A stretch of DNA of 64,000 nt from Chrysemys picta bellii (GCF_011386835.1 NC_088792.1:39918882-39982881), one strand, 5' to 3'. Shown: positions 22,743 through 34,899, numbered from the stretch's first letter. The notes: generated from the sequence alone by a model not told the origin. Numbers and translations: made by a program.

Positions 22743-23350
22743 TAAGGCTACATTTTAGACATAGGTACTTTTAGTAAAAGTCACTGACAGGTCATGAGCA
22801 GTAAACAAAAATTCACGGCCCATGACCTGTCCATGACTTTTATTATGAGACTCGGACTAAACCTTGGCGGGGGGGCTGCCTGGGGTGCTGCGGGTGCCGG
22901 GGGAGGGCAGCTCGGGTGATGGAGGTCAGGCGGTGGTGCGTGGCCTAGGGCCGCCCAGAGGGGCAGGGACCCCCACGAGAATATAGTATTCTATAATATT
23001 GCAACTTTTTTTTATAGAAGGGGCCCCCAAAATTGCTTTGCCCCAGGACCCCTGAATCCTCTGGGTGGCCCTGGCATGGCCTGGGACCCCCGCTGGTGCG
23101 GGGGGCAGGGCCGGCAGGCTCCCTACCTGGATCCGTGCCTCCCCCCCACCAAGTGAAGCAGTTTGGGTGTGGGAGGGGCAGGGGATTGGGGCACGAGATG
23201 GGGTGAGATGGGCTCTGAGCGGCGCTTACCTGGGGGGCTCCCTGGAAGCTGCAACATCCCCCTTGCTCAGCTGCTAGGCAGAGGCATGGCCAGGCAGCTC
23301 TGCACGCTGCCTCTGCCCAGAACACTGACTTTGCAGTTCCCATTGGCCGG
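22743..23350. mobile_element. DNA transposon fragment, GC-rich
   Basis: Starts 'taaggctacattttagacat' and contains a paired block 'gacaggtcatgag...cccatgacctgtcc' that can fold back. A related start, 'taaggttgcgatttagcctt', occurs at 60551. The right part is GC-rich and includes a separate 128-bp MITE. Right boundary uncertain. Confidence 0.5.
22946..23073. mobile_element. 128-bp MITE with near-perfect 8-bp TSD
   Basis: The ends are TAGGGCCGCCCAGAGG and CCTCTGGGTGGCCCTG, inverted copies with few mismatches. Flanks are GCGTGGCC at 22938-22945 and GCATGGCC at 23074-23081, 7 of 8 identical. The duplication size suggests hAT. No coding capacity. Confidence 0.7.
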
Positions 23351-23946
23351 GAACCAAGCCTACCCTGGCCAGCTACCCAGAGGAGCAGTCAAGCCTACCC
23401 CTTGCCAACTACCCTGAGGAGCAGCCGAGCCTACCCTTCGCCAGTTATCCGGAGGAACCAATGGTGCTGGAGACCTCCAAGGACACCACCCTAACCCAGG
23501 TACCTTACGAGGGGGAGTCTGGAAGTAACCCGGGGGCAGCCAACCCTGGTCTGGCCGCAGCACTGCCAGAACCAATGTCAGTGTGTTGTGGTCAGGATCC
23601 CCACTGACACAGCAGCGAGTCTTCTGCTGCTGCTAGGGCCCCGGGCTGGGATGCAGTGGAGTGGGTGGGCCTGCGTCCCCCCTGCCACCCCACTCACAGG
23701 TGGCAGTCTTCCCCTCACACCAGACGCTCAGAACCCTGAGCTCCTGACTGTTTGTTTGCTGCCCTGCCCTGACCCAGGGCCTGGGCTTCTATTGAACTAT
23801 TGTCTCAGCCCCTGCCTAAGGGTCTGAGCTCCTGACTGTTTGTTTACTGGCTCACCCTGACCCAGGGCCCATAGCAAACTATTGCAAGGTGGTGGGATAC
23901 CCCACAGCCCCGCGGAGGGATGAGCCTCGGCTGAGCCCTTCTACAC
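23350..23946 (+). mobile_element. LTR-like fragment
   Basis: A block at 23624-23690 (GGGCCCCGGGCTGGGATGCAG and GTGGGTGGGCCTGCGTCCC) is related to the shared block of the LTRs at 4020, 39229 and 42237. Two tandem versions of 'gagctcctgactgtttgttt' with 'cctgacccagggcc' follow at 23739-23780 and 23826-23870. No TG...CA edges were defined. A partial LTR or adjacent internal sequence is the likely source. Confidence 0.45.
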
Positions 23947-25735
23947 TGCCCATCCTGGCTAATAGCCATTCATGGACCTATCTTCCATGAATCTATGTAG
24001 CTCCCTTTTGAACCCTGTTATAGTATTGGCCTTCACAACACCCTCTGGCAAGGAGTTCCAGAGACTAACAGTGTGTTGCATGAAAAAATACTTTCTTGTG
24101 TTTGTTTTAAACCTGCTACCTATTAATTTCATTTGGTGGCCCCTTGTTCTTGTATTATGAGTAAATAACACTTCCTTATTTACTTTCTCTATACCACTCA
24201 TGATTTTATAGACCTCTATCATATCCCCCCTTAGTTGCCTCTTTTCCAAGCTGAAAAGTCTCAGTCTTATTAATCTCTCCTCATACAGAAGCTGTTCTAT
24301 ACCCCTAATCATTTTTGTTGCCCTTTTCTGAACCTTTTCCAATTCCAATACATCTTTTTTGAGATGGGGCGATCACATCTGCACACAGTATTCAAGGAGT
24401 GGGCGTACCATGGATGTATATGGAGGAATTATGATATTTTCTGTCTTATTATCTATCCCTTTCTTGATGATTCCCAACATTCTGTTCGCTTTTTTGATTG
24501 CTGCTGCACATTGAGTGGATGATTTCAGAGAACTATCCACAATGACGCCAAGATCTCTTTCTTGAGTGGTAACAGCTAATTTAGACCCCATCATTATATA
24601 TTTATAGTTAGGATTATGCTTTCCAATGTGCATTACTTTTGTGAGATCCTTTTGTAGCTCTTCACAGTCTGCCTGGGACTTAACTATTGTGAGTAGTTTT
24701 GTATCATCTGCAAATTTTGCCACCTCACTGTTTACCTCTTTTTCCAGAACGTTTATGAACATGTTAAATAGGAATGGGCCCAGAACAGACCCCTGGGGGA
24801 CACCATTATTTACCTCTCTCCATTCTGAAAAATGACCATTTATACTTACCCTTTGTTTCCTCTCTTTTAATCAGTTACAAATCCAGGAGAGGACCTTCTC
24901 TCTTATCCCATGACTGTTTACTTTGCTTAAGAGCCTTTGGTGAGCGACCTTGTCAAAGGCTTTCTGAAAATCTCAGTATACTATATCCACTGGATCTCCT
25001 TTGTCCGCATGCTTGTTGACCCCCTCAAAGAATTCTAATAGATTGGTGAGGAATGATTTCCCTTTACAAATACCATGTTGACTATTTCCCAACAAATTAT
25101 GTTCATCTAAGTGTCTGACAATTTTGTTCTTTACGATAGTTTCAACCAGTTTGCCCAGTACTGAAGTGAGGTTTACTAGCTTGTAGTTGCCATGGTCACC
25201 TCTGGAGCCCCTTTTAAAAATTGGCATCACATTAGCTATCCTCCAGTCATCTGGTACAGAAACTGATTTAAATAATAGGTTACAGATGACAGTTAGTAGT
25301 CCTGCAATTTCATATTTGAGTTCCTTCAGAACTCTTGGGTGAATATCATCAGGTCCTAGAGACTTATTACTGTTTAGTTTATCAATTTGTTCCAAAACTC
25401 TCCTCTAACCTCCTCAATTTGGGACAGTTCCTCAGATCCGTCACCCTAAAAGAATGGCTCAGGTCTGGGAATCTCCCTCACATCCTCAACAGTGAAGACA
25501 GATGCAAAGAATTCATTTAGTTTCTCTACAATGGCCTTATTGTCTTTGAGTGTTCCTTTAGCATCTGGATCGTCCAGTAGCCCCACTGGTTGTTTAGCAG
25601 GCTTTCTGCTTCTGATGAATTTAAAAAAAATGTTTGCTATTTCTTTTGGAGCATTGGCTAGCTGTTCATCAAATTCTTTTGAAGAACTAGAAGTGCTCAA
25701 ACCACTGGGTTCCTGTACATGACCAAACATCAGCC
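23947..25735 (-). mobile_element. CR1-type LINE, 5' truncated, minus orientation
   Basis: On the minus strand the pieces run in order. First is a linker and RT start (25730-25446). The RT core follows with NSNKSLGPDDIHPRVLKELK, a GNYKLVNLTSVLGKLVE block and FQKAFDKV. Then come VPQGSVLGP and the catalytic FADDTKLL (about 24710-24730), and the C-terminal region [20 protein letters not shown] to RSMNGY (24348-23959). CR1 RT copies its RNA at the target site. Stops and frameshifts break the frame into at least four parts. The 3' UTR is cut short at 'catcctggctaatagcc'. Confidence 0.88.
23959..25730 (-). pseudogene. CR1-type reverse transcriptase ORF2 (decayed)
   Basis: Decayed RT of the LINE above. 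The catalytic FADD motif is intact near 24720, and the region before it is split by an in-frame stop near 24874 and by frame changes near 25390-25445. The recognised reading covers roughly 560 codons. Family ORF2 proteins are about 900-1000 residues with an N-terminal endonuclease, so that endonuclease is absent here. A second fragment of the same family at 20340-20564 is nearly identical over [15 protein letters not shown]. Not functional. Confidence 0.85.
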
Positions 25736-25739
25736 TTAA

Positions 25740-27520
25740 ATATTCCCAGGGCTCTCAGCTCTCTGGATGGGGTTCAAATACCAGTTTGTACCCACTGAAA
25801 CTTTTAAAAGCTTTGCCTGGAGCGAACTCAAACAGAAAATCTGCTTCTCTGGGGTTTTTGGTATAAATATGCCACATAGATTGTAATTTTCCCTTTTTGT
25901 CTCCACTGGAAGCAGCAGTGGTTTCATATGCAAATAGGTCACCTTCATGTTTAAAGCCAAATTATTACTTGAAAAGAAGGAGAGATTACAGTTTAGTCAC
26001 AAGGCATCTGCCATCACAGTCATATAGCTCTGGGACCGCCAGAAGACAGTTCTCAACAGTGACTTAAAGATACTATAGACAGAAGGAGAGACAACAGAAA
26101 TGCCTGGGAGCTAAATTCTGTTCTCGTTTTACAAGCATGTAGATTCAGTGAGTGCACATGAGAAAGCAAGCAGATAGCAGAAAACGCTGGATCCTGATGT
26201 TTAGAATTACAGCCACAACATTAGAATCAACCACAACATAAATACAAAGCAGAGAACCTTACATCAAGACACTTAAAAACACTAGAGGAAAAACAACTAA
26301 AATCACAAATCTGTATTCTAACAGGCCTGTTCTTCTCTGGCTAATCATATACATTAGAAATTGTAGATTTATAGCTTATTTCAGTTGTACAGCTTTTATT
26401 TGCAGTCTTTGCTTTATTTTGGGGGATTAAACCTCAGCATGGCACAGCCAGTGTCTGGTAAGTTTTGTTTAATTGAATACTAACCCATTTTTGGGAGAAG
26501 ACAATATAAAGATACAGTACCTCCTTAATTCCATTAAATCCCATCAATTATACAAACTATGGAAGGAATAAGCTACATAAAGAGAGAGAGAGAGAGAGAG
26601 AGTGTGTGTGTGAGAGAGAGCGAGAGAGAGCGAACACATGTGTATACATGCGTAAAGCTGAAGAATCCAAAAGAAGGAAGCAGAAAAAAGAGAGAACTCC
26701 CATATCTAAGTTACAGTAAATGCTTCAAAACTATGAAAATATTTTTTAATATGGTCAGAAAAGTCGAGATTCATAAAATAAATGCACACTATTTACAAAG
26801 ATGACTATAGGCAATCCACACATTTTATGAATAAATTACTTGCTTCAATGATTCATAAGTGGTTAGTAACAGCACCAAGGAGAGAACCTATTTTGCAACC
26901 CTAAAGGGGCTGAATGTACTGCAGGTTGCAAAGAAAGTTCTTCACATTATAACAACAGATTTTAGAAAATATTTAAGGGATTGATCCTGCAAGAGGTGGA
27001 GCAACCTAAGGGTGCTCAACAATTCTCAGAGAGCTTGTGAGATCAAGCCCTAAATGCAGAATGCACAGATTTGACATAACAAGCTTAGCCACACATGACA
27101 CAGGGGATGGGAATTCAGATTTAACCAAGGGCCCAGCTGTGCATTTAAGGTACTAGCCTGAACTGGGAGCTTTGTGGGAGATTTGGGAGGCCCTGTGATT
27201 GAGGGAGGCTCATCTTTTGGAGTTCACAGGCATACAGTGGGAGTATGTCTGCACCTACAACCCTGAAGGAGTGCTTCCAACAGTTCAGTCCACAGTTAGC
27301 CATCTCCTCAGGCAATCCAAGATGGTGGGGCCATGGCCCTCCCTCTTTTCCGCTCCTTTAGGTTGGCTAGTGCCTCAGAGGCTGGCAAAGACTTCAGCCA
27401 AGCCTGGAGACTTCTTGTGCACCATCTCCACACTTTCAGGATAATTCCAGGTACTCCATACCCCCATATGTGGAAATCACACAACAGTAGAACCATTTGC
27501 ATCCAACAGTAGAACCACTA
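25740..27520. other. no gene recognised; microsatellite at 26579-26632
   Basis: Unique-looking DNA. The microsatellite is (AG)n then (TG)n then (AG)n with interruptions. No exon-like frame. Confidence 0.5.
26579..26632. repeat. compound (AG)n/(TG)n microsatellite
   Basis: About 54 bases of AG dinucleotides with a central TG run. Confidence 0.95.
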
Positions 27521-27524
27521 GGGG

Positions 27525-27613
27525 ATTCATAGATTCAAGGACTGGAAGGGACCTCGAGAGGTCATCGAGTCCAGTCCCCTGCCCGCATACCAGGACCAAA
27601 TACTGTCTAGATG
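27525..27613 (-). mobile_element. CR1/SINE 3' tail fragment
   Basis: Reads 'ttcatagattcaaggactgg' then 'aagggacctcgagaggtcat' and 'cgagtccagtcccctgcc', the reverse complement of a CR1-type tail. Too short to tell a LINE from a SINE. Confidence 0.75.
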
Positions 27614-27619
27614 GGGGGT

Positions 27620-29309
27620 GAGGTTGCAGGGAGAATGAAATACATATCCCAAACTGGAAAGGCACAGCCCTTGTACACCTACCACTGATTCGGAATAACC
27701 CACTACACCTTTCTAACTTCCGAAAGGGGAAGGGGCTTTCTGGATGGATGAGGCATGTCTCTCCTACCTGTCCTTCTATCCAGCTTCAGAGAGTGACAAA
27801 GCCTTTGTTATTTTATACAGGTTTTTTTTATTAAACTGCCAATCAAATAATTGTCTGTCCACCATGCTTACATGAAAAATCCATAGAGTTCAGGTCATAG
27901 AACTTTATTTTTATTTCAAAAACACCCAGCAAAACCTTCAGCACTCAGCTAGTTCATCAACTTGTTATCTACACACCAAAGCTATAATGTGGCTGACACT
28001 TGACTGATCTTTTTTCCCCTCAAATGCCTATTAAAACAAAGCAGACTGCATGTTTTAGAGAATGAAGAGAGAAAGGCCAACCAGTAATATAAAGGTTTGG
28101 GGCTGAGCTGGAAAGATATATAATGCTTGTTCTTTTTCCAGATTGGTGAAGATGACAAATGGCTGTCACCATCTTACTCTCCATCCTCGATGTTGACTAT
28201 CACCAACTAATGCACAGGAGTCACAGACACATGCTTTTTTCACCACTACTGCTGTTGCCATTACCATTCATTCCTGTTTTCACATCATCTTGTTTACCGC
28301 TTTCAAACATAGGTGCCTTCTCCAAGAATCAGCAAGCCTATGCCCCACACATAAAGCAGACGATGTACTCCATGGAGCAGCATTTCTAGTGATTAACCTT
28401 CTGTTTCCAATGACACTTTACTACAGCATTTTCACATTACTCTCTCTCTCTCTCGTACAATGTTGGCTTGCTTGATTTGGGCACAGCCATGCACACAGGA
28501 ATGTGGGACTTCAAGCATTTCTAAAGAGAGGCTGTTTTCAGCCATGTTTAGCCTCTCACTTGGGAATGTTAATTTGCTTGGATTTGCAAGTTTTACCCTC
28601 TGATGTGATGTGTGAATTATGACCTTTTACTTGGCCTGCAAGTTAATAAGCCGTGGAAGCTCATACTTTGTAAAACAAGTACACAGAGCAGCAGTTAGGA
28701 GCTCTTCTTGAATGAAGTTCAAGTCAAGCTGTAGCATGAAGGATTTTGTTAAGTGCAGAGGATAAAATATAACAACTATGTGGCATGAATCATCCAATTT
28801 CAGCAAACAACTTCAAACCTGAAGGATATGCCCTCTAGTTCGTATGAGAAGAGGCATAAATGAGAAGTGGCACAAAAGATAGTAGTCTGTGTTGATAGCA
28901 ATCACCCTGAACCATAAAGCTCACACAGCGAAATATCCCCACATTCAAATGTCCCATTGCCAAATCTGTACAGTTGAATCACCACATAATGAGTAATATG
29001 AAGCATAATTAACATGGACTTGTATGCTAGCAAGGGCAGTCATTTTAAACTAGTTTAACCTAGGTGCTTCAGCAAGCATTATGCCAGATCCTTGGCAATA
29101 GAACAGCTTGAATCCCAATGACAATCAGAATCCGGAAAATGACACCTCTTGATGTAAACCAACACTTGACGGAACTTTTCATGTTTGTATGGTGTAAAAT
29201 AAGGTTGGTTTCTCCATGGTTCCATGAATTTTGTATGAAAACACAGTTGTTTAAATCATGATCATAGCTGAATACACCTCTGAGAAAATCTTTATTTTAA
29301 GTTCCTGAA
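27620..29309. other. no recognised feature
   Basis: Unique-looking AT-rich DNA. A short (CT)n tract lies at 28440-28454. Confidence 0.45.
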
Positions 29310-29977
29310 TGTCAGGATCCTGGGTGAAGTCAGTACTAGTGGCAGGAGCTTGGGATCCAGGAACTGAAACCAGCGGTCAGAGCCAGTATAGAGTCAAGAG
29401 TGAAGCCGAGGGTCAGAGCTGGACACAGAGTCAGGAATCAGGCCGAGAATTATTACCAGGCACCAGCGGCAGTGCTGAGTTTCTAGGGATCCATCGGGAG
29501 TAAGAATTCAAGTCAGGGCTGAGGGAAACACTGCAAGTTCAGAAACAGAGAACCAGGGCAGCCAGCTAGGGATCCACATTGTTGCCTGCACACTTCCTGG
29601 TATGCCCCATGGCTTATATAGCAGGGGTTCTCGAACTGGGGGTTGGGACCCCTCAGGGGTTGCAAGGTTCTTACATGGGGAGTCGTGAGCCATCAGCCTC
29701 CACCCCAAACCCTGCTTTGCCTCCAGCATTTATAATGGTGTTAAATATATATGAAAAAGCATTTTTAACTGATGGGGGGTTTGCACTCAGAGGCTTGCTA
29801 TGTGAAAGGGGTCACTAGTAAAATGTTTGAGAATCACTGTTATATAGAATCAAGAAGACAACCAGGGATTGCTAAAATACTGTCAGACAGATCACTAGAA
29901 GAACCTCCTGTGGCATGCAACCTCTACAGATTGTGGGTTTCAGGGAGCAGCCAGGTTACAGCTGCCGTCAGGTGACA
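29310..29977. mobile_element. LTR fragment, split by a hAT MITE
   Basis: Starts TGTCAGGATCCTGGG and ends GTCAGGTGACA. It contains repeated 'gtcagagcc/agtcaggaatcagg' motifs and 'ctagggatccacattgttgc' then 'ccccatggcttata', the layout of a common turtle LTR. No duplication of flanks was found. The MITE at 29622-29839 interrupts it. Confidence 0.55.
29622..29839. mobile_element. 218-bp hAT MITE (Charlie-like) with perfect TSD
   Basis: Ends CAGGGGTTCTCGAAC and TGTTTGAGAATCACTG are inverted copies with few mismatches. The flanking duplication TTATATAG is exact at 29614-29621 and 29840-29847. The interior contains 'gggacccctcaggggtt'. Non-autonomous. Confidence 0.88.
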
Positions 29978-29979
29978 GG

Positions 29980-30300
29980 GTAGAGATGCTGGTGCCCAAT
30001 TTCACCAAATGCCAGATACATAGAAGATGCACTGAATGAAGTGAACCTTTGGGCCATCTAATTCATTGCCACCCCGCAGATGGAAAACTTTAGTAGGTAT
30101 AAACCATCTAATCTGAATGGAGAGCAAGACAAATATTTTCGAACTCAGGTGCCTAAAGTTAGGCAATTAAATCCACATTTAGACACCTTGATAAAAGTGG
30201 CAGGATTCTCAGTGGGTTTAGGTGCTTGACTGTTAGCACCCAAGTTTCTAAATTTTGGCCTAAGAACATGCCCACTATTTCCCAAATTAATGCATAGTGG
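29980..30300. other. no recognised feature
   Basis: Unique-looking DNA between the LTR fragment and a possible ancient LINE relic. Confidence 0.4.
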
Positions 30301-30620
30301 GTCTCTCACCTTCACTATTCCTTTTTGCTGGTATGTTCCTCCTTAGAGATAAACCTTTCTTTTGCTGACAGTTCTAAACATATCAATTATCTTTTGTCTG
30401 TTCCAAGTCATGACCCCTCATTTTGCTGACATCCATTATCTCACCAGGTTTTTTCCAAACTGTGTGTATCACCCTTTTAAATACTTACACTCTGTAACCA
30501 AGTGCCCCCTTCTTTTTCAAGACTAAATATATTCAGCTCTTTGAAGTCTTTCCTCATAAAACAGACCTCATCTGTATCTTGTAGCCTTTTCAGAAACAGT
30601 TTTTCTGAAATAATTTTAAT
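30300..30620 (-). mobile_element. possible ancient CR1/L2 3' relic
   Basis: On the + strand, 'tcaagactaaatatattcag' and 'ctctttgaagtctttcctca' followed by 'taaaacagacctcat' resemble the reverse complement of the LINE C-terminal region (compare 'tccaagctgaaaag...ctctcctcata' at 20460 and 24245). Strongly diverged. Confidence 0.4.
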
Positions 30621-32853
30621 ATATTTTTTTAAATTCAGTTAATAATACTAAACACACACTTCCAAGTGAGGGATATATATTTGGGGGGGGGGGGGGGTGT
30701 ATTCTTTGCATAACACAACCATTATCCCTTCTGACTTTTAACTAATTGGTCCTGTTCTGAGCCCTCTGACCCTGCTACCCTTTCTTGAAGCTATAATGCA
30801 CTTGGCTTCCAGTTATCTCACACTATTTGTCTCCCTCTTCTGCTGTTTCCCCAAATATGTTATGCAAGGCATGTTTCACCTTCTTGGCTGATCCTCCAAG
30901 TTGCATATTAAAATACATACTCCGGTCCCTGCCCGTTTTGCCATCCAGTTGAAATCTCCTTTGATGATGTCCTCCACCTCGCATCTTTTGACACACTGCA
31001 CTCCAACAAAGAACTATACTCATTTTATGTATTAGCATTTCTATCTTAGCACCAACATATCCGAGCACTTTACAGGACTGAAGATAAATCATTTACCTCC
31101 AACAAGGGCAACTTTCTTCCCCTCCCCCCAGTCTTTTAGTCATTTGCTCTGAGAAATCGGTTATTGGACATTGATTCCTTTTTATCCTTTAGCTCATCAA
31201 GTGTGGCCTGCTCCTGATTACTCATCAGTAGTCTCCTAATAGGAGTGAATTTGTATAGCAGGAGTAAAGAGAAAGTGTACTGTAGTGCCACAATGCCCTG
31301 CTCTTAAGATTTACTTCAGACAGTGATTGTGATTTCTGCAATAGCAGATAAAAGGGAAGAAAAATTGTGTGCAGGTTGGTTAGATATTAGTTACCAAGCT
31401 GCATGATAACCTCCCTGTCAGTTTATCAGTTGCCTGCCCTTGGATGGGAACTGGTGGATGCAGTAAGAACCCTCACTATTTCATTCGGGTGCTGCCTGAT
31501 GTTTGCACAATTCTAAAGAGTCAGAACAGGTCATACAGGGCTATATATTTCTTATTGCTGTATCAATTTTTTCCTTCACTACCTGGCTAAAGAGCTTCTA
31601 ATTTTAATTAAGCTACTCCTGGAGCTTTAGTTTGTTTGGAACTGACCTTTGCTCAGTGTGACACACTAGATTATCAGCCAAGAGCAAATGTTAATTAGTT
31701 GGGTGCCTAGTAGTCTTGCATCACCTTTTCTCTTCCTGTACTTTAATGCAGGGTAACAACGCCTGTAGTATAATAATGAAAGTGATATTCCTTTCTCAGT
31801 GGCAGGACCCTAGCTGTGGAACACCTTTCCAAATGAGTTCAGACTGAGCTCAAGTCTGGCTGTGTTTAGATCAAGGTATAAAACAAATCTTTTCAAGAAA
31901 ACCTTCCTCCATACTCAATGCCCTTAAAAAAATCCTACAGCCACAAATCTTCCCTTTTTACTGAACAGCAAGAGAAAAAGACTGGATAACACTGCACTTC
32001 TGATAGGAGAACTGACAACCAAGAAGCTAAGCAAAGCTACATGAGATGCACCTAGGGATATTATAATCTCTTCTCCTCCCTCATCTAGCGGCGGAAACCA
32101 TTGCTGGGCACACTCAAGTGCCTTTCCTAGAGTCTTATAAACACAGAAGTCTGCAGACAGCTTTTTACTGCACCACTTACACTAATGGTGTATGTTAAAA
32201 ATCAGCTTTGCATCACTGGGTCAACTTCAATCTGGTGTAACTTCATTGAAGTAATTAAATTTGGCCTATTATGTATTTATTTGAACAAAAGTAGGAGAAA
32301 GAGAATGTCATAAGATTAATACAGTTTTGGTAAACTGAACTTTCAAGGTCCTGATGATGTCAGGACAGAGGCATGTAACCAAACTGACAATTCAAAAAAC
32401 TTTTAATTAGAGCTAGATATTGCTTTAGCTCAGAAAAACAATATTTAAGATTTTTTTTCTGTCTAGAAGTTACCTTTATGCCGAGCATAGGCAAATGCAT
32501 TTTAGGGTATTACATGTATACTTTATGCAATGTCCCTTAATTTCCATTCTGATACAAAATGTCTTCTGGCAAAACGCCATTCTGGAAATGACCATTTCAT
32601 GGATGATCTTTGAAACTCAGAAGTTTAATGAGACCAAGCTGATAAGAAACCAAAAATTCAAAGGGGACCACAATCGTTAGAATACTAGCAGACCCGGTAA
32701 ATTAACCCAGCCTTGCCTGGTTCATGTTTGTTGCCTTGCTATATGAGATGTTATCAGTTGCCTCTTGGGACATGACAATTTTACTTTTAAGTTGTACTCT
32801 GGGACTGGGGAATTACTGAGACAATTACCAAATAGGGCTATCCTTCAGGTTTG
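30621..32853. other. no gene recognised; poly-G near 30684-30697
   Basis: Unique-looking DNA. A minus-strand open frame at 30823-31092 (89 codons, basic, GGGHHQRR) has no recognised family. A segment from 32688 ('ctagcagacccggtaaatta') may be the edge of an unidentified repeat. Confidence 0.4.
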
Positions 32854-32861
32854 AGTTAGAG

Positions 32862-33197
32862 CAAGGGTCGGCAACGTTCGGCACGCGGCTCGCCAGGGTA
32901 AGCACCCTGGCGGGCCGGGCCAGTTTTATTTACCTGCTGACGCGGCAGGTTCGGCCGATCATGGCCCCCACTGGCCGCGGTTCGCCGTCCCGGGCCAATG
33001 GGGTCGGCGAGAAGCCACGGCCAGCACATCGCTCGCCCGCACCGCTTCTCGCCGCCCCCATTGGCCCGGGATGGCGAACTGCGGCCAGTGGGGGCCGCAA
33101 TCGGCCGAACCTGCCGCGTCAGTAGGTAAATAAAACTGGCCCGGCCCGCCAGGGTGCTTACCCTGGCGAGCCGTGTGTCGAACGTTGCCGACCCCTG
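32862..33197. mobile_element. 336-bp palindromic hAT MITE, GC-rich
   Basis: The two halves are close inverted copies. The left edge CAAGGGTCGGCAACGTTCG pairs with the right edge CGAACGTTGCCGACCCCTG; inside, 'agggtaagcaccctggcggg' pairs with its inverse near 33147-33175. The flanks AGTTAGAG at 32854-32861 and 33198-33205 are an exact 8-bp duplication. The element is CpG-rich inside AT-rich DNA. It cannot encode protein. Confidence 0.92.
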
Positions 33198-33205
33198 AGT
33201 TAGAG

Positions 33206-34145
33206 TAACTCATGAATTAAATTACGTGGCCCGCTAAATTACACAAACTGTCTGCCGTTTGCTGATAATGGCACCATTTTCATTCTGCTTCAAACTTTAC
33301 CTGGAGGTGAGGCACTCTGTAGATCACATCACAACCCATTTATCAATCGTCTCCTGCGTTACCATAGAAACCTTCCTCGCCAAAAACAGGGACACATTGC
33401 ATTATAAATTCATACACACGGTGTAACTGAGCATTTTGCTGATAGGTCTAGAGGTGGGGCCAAAGCTACAGGCTCCTTTATACTAATCACTAAGCTAACC
33501 GATAACGCATTCTGTCCCATTTACTTTTCCTTATGACTGTTTATGGTTTTACAGGGTTGAGAAGGTTTCCATGGATATCATCAGCTGTTGTAATGAGATT
33601 CTCCCACACAATGTTTCCTTATAATTTCTCTACGCACTCACAGCAAAGAGGCAATTTTTTATTTGTTTCCTCCTGGGGTTGATTACTGTGAAGCTACTCG
33701 GCTGGAGCCTGCTTATAGGTTTCATGACACAAATGGGTTTTTAGGCCAGTGCCTTCGATTCACTCATTCTCTAGAGCAGGTGAGATGAGAAATGTTTAAT
33801 GTATTGTCCTTTTCTTTTGCTAAGTCAAACACTGGAACACCCAGGCTTCACTGCTTTCTACAGCTGAGCCAGTCAGCATTTCTCCAGACTACTGGACATA
33901 GCTCATTTCATTTTAAGATGATTCCTTTCTAAAAAAAACCCAACACATTTGTTATGTCTATCAAACAGTTTCACAATACCAGAGCCACCCTTCAGTTTTG
34001 AAGGACCCCCAGGGAAAGCAGTACAATACGTTGGAACGACGTATTGTACTAAAACTGACAGCTAGATCCTAAGAAAAACATTTCAGAGAACGTCCCCTCC
34101 CCCCGACACTTTTCTTAGTTCTCTCAGATTCAAAGACAGTAGCTC
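33206..34145. other. no gene recognised; perfect hairpin at 34020-34050
   Basis: Unique-looking DNA. The only structured signal is the 12-bp-arm palindrome listed separately. Confidence 0.45.
34020..34050. repeat. perfect 12-bp inverted repeat with 7-base loop
   Basis: AGTACAATACGT (34020-34031), loop TGGAACG, then ACGTATTGTACT (34039-34050). No T-run follows and no element boundaries are obvious. Confidence 0.95.
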
Positions 34146-34149
34146 CTTG

Positions 34150-34385
34150 TTTGTAATAATACTTTAATACTTTGCATTCACATAGCACATTTCATCCAAG
34201 GATCTCAAAACACTTTACAAAGATTAAGCAGTTCAGTTTCACAATACTCCTATAAAACGTATCTAATGTGGTAAACTGAGGTCCAGAGTGGTTAACTTTA
34301 TGGTTATACAGTGATTAAGTGGTACAACTAACAGAAACCAGAGTCCCAATGGACTCTTGTCTCCCCTTCTCCAATTACTAGGCCA
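34150..34385 (-). mobile_element. MIR-like CORE-SINE relic
   Basis: 'atagcacatttcatccaagg', 'aaaacactttacaaagatta', then 'gtaaactgaggtccagag' and 'gtggttaactttatgg' follow the reverse MIR layout. Degraded. Confidence 0.65.
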
Positions 34386-34899
34386 GGTTACCTTCCCTCT
34401 CTGAAACGTACCAGAACGTAACAAGTCTGTCGCTTGATCAAATTAACCCATGTTAGGTGGGGAGTCCTAGAGGTACCCCACAATGGTCTCAATCCATAAT
34501 GTGAAACTGATGTTTTATCCTTATGAAATTTCACTGAGATCAGAATGGCAGCAAGAGCACAGGTGTACAAAGAAAGCTGTGAAGTTACTGCTGTCTCTGT
34601 TTCCCTTACTGTTTAGACCTGGTCAGGTTTTCCTCATCTCTGCCCTATTAAAGTCATAGTGCAGAAAGAAGTTGTAGGGTCTTAGCTCCTTAACACATGG
34701 GAAATGTTTTTGACTTAATTTAAGGCATGTAAAGTGTGTCCAGATAGCACAGAGATGGAGAGAATATGAATGCTAATAATAAATAAGTAAAATGTGAAGA
34801 ACGCCAGCATCTCGTTCTGTCTCATATTATTACTTTCACATCCATTTTATATGGAATTAAATATAGTTTTCCCCTTTATATAGTTTTTATTAAATTATA

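Noticed and set aside
23065..23417. GC-rich CpG island promoter of a host gene
   Set aside because: The GC content is explained by a MITE and transposon fragments, and no exon follows.
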